From an uncultured Lachnospiraceae bacterium (lineage in GTDB: Bacteria; Bacillota; Clostridia; Lachnospirales; Lachnospiraceae), in contig URCR01000021.1 in assembly GCA_900546325.1 (NCBI GenBank), forward strand, positions 1 to 49,527: a stretch of DNA of 49,527 bases, in the 5' to 3' direction. Made by a program: the position numbers and the translations under genes. The notes under the pieces are model-generated. The model ran no database searches and was not told the DNA's origin. It saw nothing but the letters and a program-made list of their open reading frames with translations. Below are positions 47,497 to 49,527 of the stretch, piece after piece (within the stretch, counting starts at the first letter, position 1; every line of letters begins with the position of its first letter).

Positions 47497-49311
47497 GTGG
47501 CAGGAATAGATCAGAGTAAGATACGAAATTTTTGTATTATTGCACATATCGATCATGGAAAGTCAACACTGGCAGACCGGATCATAGAGAAGACAGGGCT
47601 CCTGACAAGCCGTGAGATGCAGTCGCAGGTGCTTGACAATATGGAACTGGAACGGGAACGTGGAATTACGATCAAGGCGCAGACAGTCCGTATTGTCTAT
47701 CAGGCAAAAGACGGAGAGGAATATATTTTTAACTTGATCGATACTCCGGGACACGTTGACTTTAACTATGAAGTATCAAGAAGTCTTGCGGCGTGTGATG
47801 GTGCGATCCTTGTTGTGGATGCGGCACAGGGGGTTGAGGCACAGACACTGGCGAATGTCTATCTGGCACTTGATCATGATCTGGACGTGATGCCTGTTAT
47901 CAATAAGGTGGATCTTCCGAGCGCGGAGCCGCAGAGAGTGATTGAGGAGATTGAGGATGTCATCGGAATCGAGGCGGAGGATGCGCCTCAGATTTCTGCG
48001 AAGACCGGACTGAATATTGACCAGGTGTTAGAGCAGATTGTTGAGAAGATACCGGCGCCGGACGGGGATCCGAAATCACCGCTGCAGGCATTGATCTTTG
48101 ATTCGGTTTATGACCCGTACAAGGGAGTGATCGTCTTCTGCCGGATCAAAGAGGGTACTGTGCGAAAAGGGACTCCGATCCTGATGATGGCCACCGGAGC
48201 GAAGGCAGAGGTTGTAGAAGTCGGGTATTTCGGAGCAGGACAGTTTATTCCGTGTGAGGAACTGAGTGCGGGAATGGTAGGATATATCACCGCCAGCCTG
48301 AAAAATGTCAAGGATACAAGAGTCGGTGATACCATCACAGATGCATCCAGGCCATGTGCCGAGGCACTGCCGGGATATAAGAAAGTGCAGCCGATGGTAT
48401 ATTGCGGACTTTACCCTGCGGACGGGGCAAAATATCAGGATTTAAGAGATGCACTGGAGAAACTCCAGCTAAATGACGCGGCTCTTCAATTTGAGGCGGA
48501 GACTTCGGTTGCGCTTGGATTTGGATTTCGCTGTGGATTTTTAGGGCTTCTCCATCTGGAGATCATCCAGGAGCGTTTGGAGAGAGAATATAACTTAGAT
48601 CTTGTGACAACTGCGCCGGGCGTTATTTATAAAGTACACAAATCAAACGGGGAAGTGATTGAACTGACAAACCCGTCAAACCTTCCGGATCCGGCCGAGA
48701 TTGAGTATATGGAAGAACCGATGGTAAAAGCGGAGATCATGGTCACATCAGAATTTATCGGAGCAATCATGGATCTCTGCCAGGAGCGCCGCGGAGAATA
48801 TCAGGGAATGGAATATATCGAGGAGACGAGAGCGGTGCTTCGGTATCATCTTCCGTTGAATGAGATCATCTACGATTTCTTTGATGCATTGAAATCGCGC
48901 TCGAGAGGATATGCTTCTTTTGATTATGAAATGCTTGGTTATCAGAAGTCCGAGCTTGTCAAACTGGATATTCTGATCAACAAAGAAGAAGTGGATGCGC
49001 TTTCCTTTATTGTGCACAGTGGGACTGCCTATGAGCGTGGCCGCAAGATGTGCGAGAAATTAAAAGAGGAGATTCCGAGACAGCTGTTTGAAATTCCGAT
49101 TCAGGCGGCAATCGGAAGCAAGGTCATTGCCCGTGAGACTGTGAAGGCCATGAGAAAAGATGTTCTTGCCAAATGTTACGGAGGAGATATTTCCCGTAAG
49201 CGGAAGCTTCTCGAGAAACAGAAAGAAGGAAAGAAGAGAATGCGTCAGGTCGGAAATGTAGAGATTCCGCAGAAAGCATTCATGAGTGTTCTGAAGCTGG
49301 ACGACAAATAG
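47497..49311 (+). CDS. lepA: Translation elongation factor 4 (LepA)
   Basis: The 604-aa ribosome-associated GTPase acts on back-translocated or stalled ribosomes. The GTP-binding motifs are IAHIDHGKSTLADRI (G1), RGITIKAQ (G2), DTPGHVDFNYEV (G3), NKVDLPSAEP (G4) and SAKTGLN (G5). EF-G-like domains follow, including FGFRCGFLGLLHLEI. The LepA-specific C-terminal domain ends with AKCYGGDISRKRKLLEKQKE and GKKRMRQVG. Length is normal. GTG 47497 has GGAGG 7 nt upstream. Confidence 0.97.
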   Translation: MAGIDQSKIRNFCIIAHIDHGKSTLADRIIEKTGLLTSREMQSQVLDNMELERERGITIKAQTVRIVYQAKDGEEYIFNLIDTPGHVDFNYEVSRSLAACDGAILVVDAAQGVEAQTLANVYLALDHDLDVMPVINKVDLPSAEPQRVIEEIEDVIGIEAEDAPQISAKTGLNIDQVLEQIVEKIPAPDGDPKSPLQALIFDSVYDPYKGVIVFCRIKEGTVRKGTPILMMATGAKAEVVEVGYFGAGQFIPCEELSAGMVGYITASLKNVKDTRVGDTITDASRPCAEALPGYKKVQPMVYCGLYPADGAKYQDLRDALEKLQLNDAALQFEAETSVALGFGFRCGFLGLLHLEIIQERLEREYNLDLVTTAPGVIYKVHKSNGEVIELTNPSNLPDPAEIEYMEEPMVKAEIMVTSEFIGAIMDLCQERRGEYQGMEYIEETRAVLRYHLPLNEIIYDFFDALKSRSRGYASFDYEMLGYQKSELVKLDILINKEEVDALSFIVHSGTAYERGRKMCEKLKEEIPRQLFEIPIQAAIGSKVIARETVKAMRKDVLAKCYGGDISRKRKLLEKQKEGKKRMRQVGNVEIPQKAFMSVLKLDDK

Positions 49312-49335
49312 TGGCGGCAATGTCGATAAAAAGCA

Positions 49336-49355
49336 GGAAATCGATGTGATTTTCC
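49336..49355 (+). terminator. Weak hairpin after lepA
   Basis: GGAAATC (49336-49342) can pair with GATTTTCC (49348-49355) with one bulge. A T-rich stretch starts about ten bases later (to 49376). It is a possible but imperfect terminator in front of the tRNA promoter. Confidence 0.4.
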
Positions 49356-49404
49356 ACGGATTTTCTATTTTTTGGAAAAAAATAAAAAAATATGAAAAAA
49401 CATA

Positions 49405-49434
49405 TTGACATTTGGGAAGAAATGATAGTATAAT
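49405..49434 (+). promoter_or_regulatory. Strong consensus promoter of the tRNA operon
   Basis: Perfect TTGACA (49405-49410) and perfect TATAAT (49429-49434) are 18 nt apart, in an AT-rich surrounding with A-tracts upstream that may act as an UP element. It faces the tRNA gene. Confidence 0.88.
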
Positions 49435-49440
49435 AGCAAA

Positions 49441-49466
49441 GCGGGTTAGCGGTAAGCGAAACCCGC
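49441..49466 (+). other. 5' leader hairpin of the tRNA transcript
   Basis: GCGGGTT (49441-49447) pairs perfectly with AACCCGC (49460-49466) around a 12-nt loop. It starts at about the expected transcription start and ends 8 nt before the tRNA, so it is part of the precursor removed by RNase P. Confidence 0.6.
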
Positions 49467-49474
49467 AGGAATAT

Positions 49475-49527
49475 GGGATCATAGCTCAGCTGGGAGAGCA
49501 TCTGCCTTACAAGCAGAGGGTCATAGG
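49475..49527 (+). tRNA. tRNA-Val (anticodon UAC), 3' end outside window
   Basis: The first 53 bases of a tRNA are present: acceptor 5' strand GGGATCA, D-arm GCTCAGCTGGGAGAGC, the anticodon stem TCTGC/GCAGA around loop CTTACAA giving anticodon TAC, then the variable loop and the start of the T-arm (ATAGG). This is the usual clostridial valine tRNA form. The window ends before the T-loop. More tRNAs may follow. Confidence 0.93.

Noticed and set aside
1..49527. CRISPR array or insertion sequence with transposase
   Set aside because: No regularly spaced repeats with spacers were seen, and the only recombinase gene is the serine recombinase of the element.

Overview
The window reads as a chromosomal segment of an anaerobic Gram-positive gut clostridium, most likely Lachnospiraceae. 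The evidence is strong AGGAGG-type ribosome binding sites, a clostridial gene set (comEA/comEC/holA/lepA, Xpt, ArgJ-type arginine synthesis, a selenium-dependent molybdenum hydroxylase locus) and a Tn4451-type mobilizable transposon. Genus cannot be fixed from the sequence alone.

Layout. (1) About 1-7555: the right part of an integrative mobilizable element. It holds a pMV158-like MobV origin of transfer at the very left edge, a Mef-type macrolide-efflux MFS gene behind a leader peptide and a series of terminator-like hairpins, an XRE regulator with a perfect 14-bp inverted repeat in front, a small unknown gene, a cysteine-rich VLP protein, a short RepA_N-type gene, a MobV relaxase, TnpW and a TnpX-type large serine recombinase. 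Its right end lies in a chromosomal XRE-regulator gene whose 5' part is missing. (2) 7551-9151: the disrupted regulator, a probable gene remnant, a DHFR/RibD-like reductase and a GNAT acetyltransferase. (3) 9266-16757: an operon of a 1326-aa membrane-anchored von Willebrand factor A protein, a 706-aa secreted/membrane protein ending in a cytoplasmic zinc ribbon, and a threonine aldolase. The first two are the best candidate for an undescribed system. (4) 16772-24331: xpt, divergent from a three-subunit xanthine-dehydrogenase-type hydroxylase followed by a MocA-YqeC fusion, a GNAT gene, MogA and YqeB. This is a selenium-dependent molybdenum hydroxylase locus, probably for purine catabolism. (5) 24363-27214: siroheme/tetrapyrrole genes (precorrin-2 dehydrogenase, hemC, a cobA-hemD fusion) with an unusual 110-nt hemC/cobA overlap.

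(6) 27208-32964: an MBL-fold hydrolase, a membrane-anchored MutS-like ATPase, RNase HI, a half-size EamA transporter, a class I glutamine-amidotransferase-like hydrolase (minus strand) and an Na+-dependent NSS transporter. (7) 33053-39596: arginine biosynthesis, with argG divergent from argC-GNAT-argJ-argB-argD. Both promoters carry an ArgR-type box in matching position over their -35 elements. (8) 39696-49527: a YdcZ-type transporter, comEA, a response regulator/histidine kinase/GerMN lipoprotein trio (resembling actinobacterial MtrA-MtrB-LpqB in layout) set between comEA and comEC, then holA, lepA, and a tRNA-Val(UAC) cut by the window edge.

Start sites were chosen from ribosome binding site spacing where the longest open frame ran further upstream. 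Function calls come from motif recognition; no database search was run.
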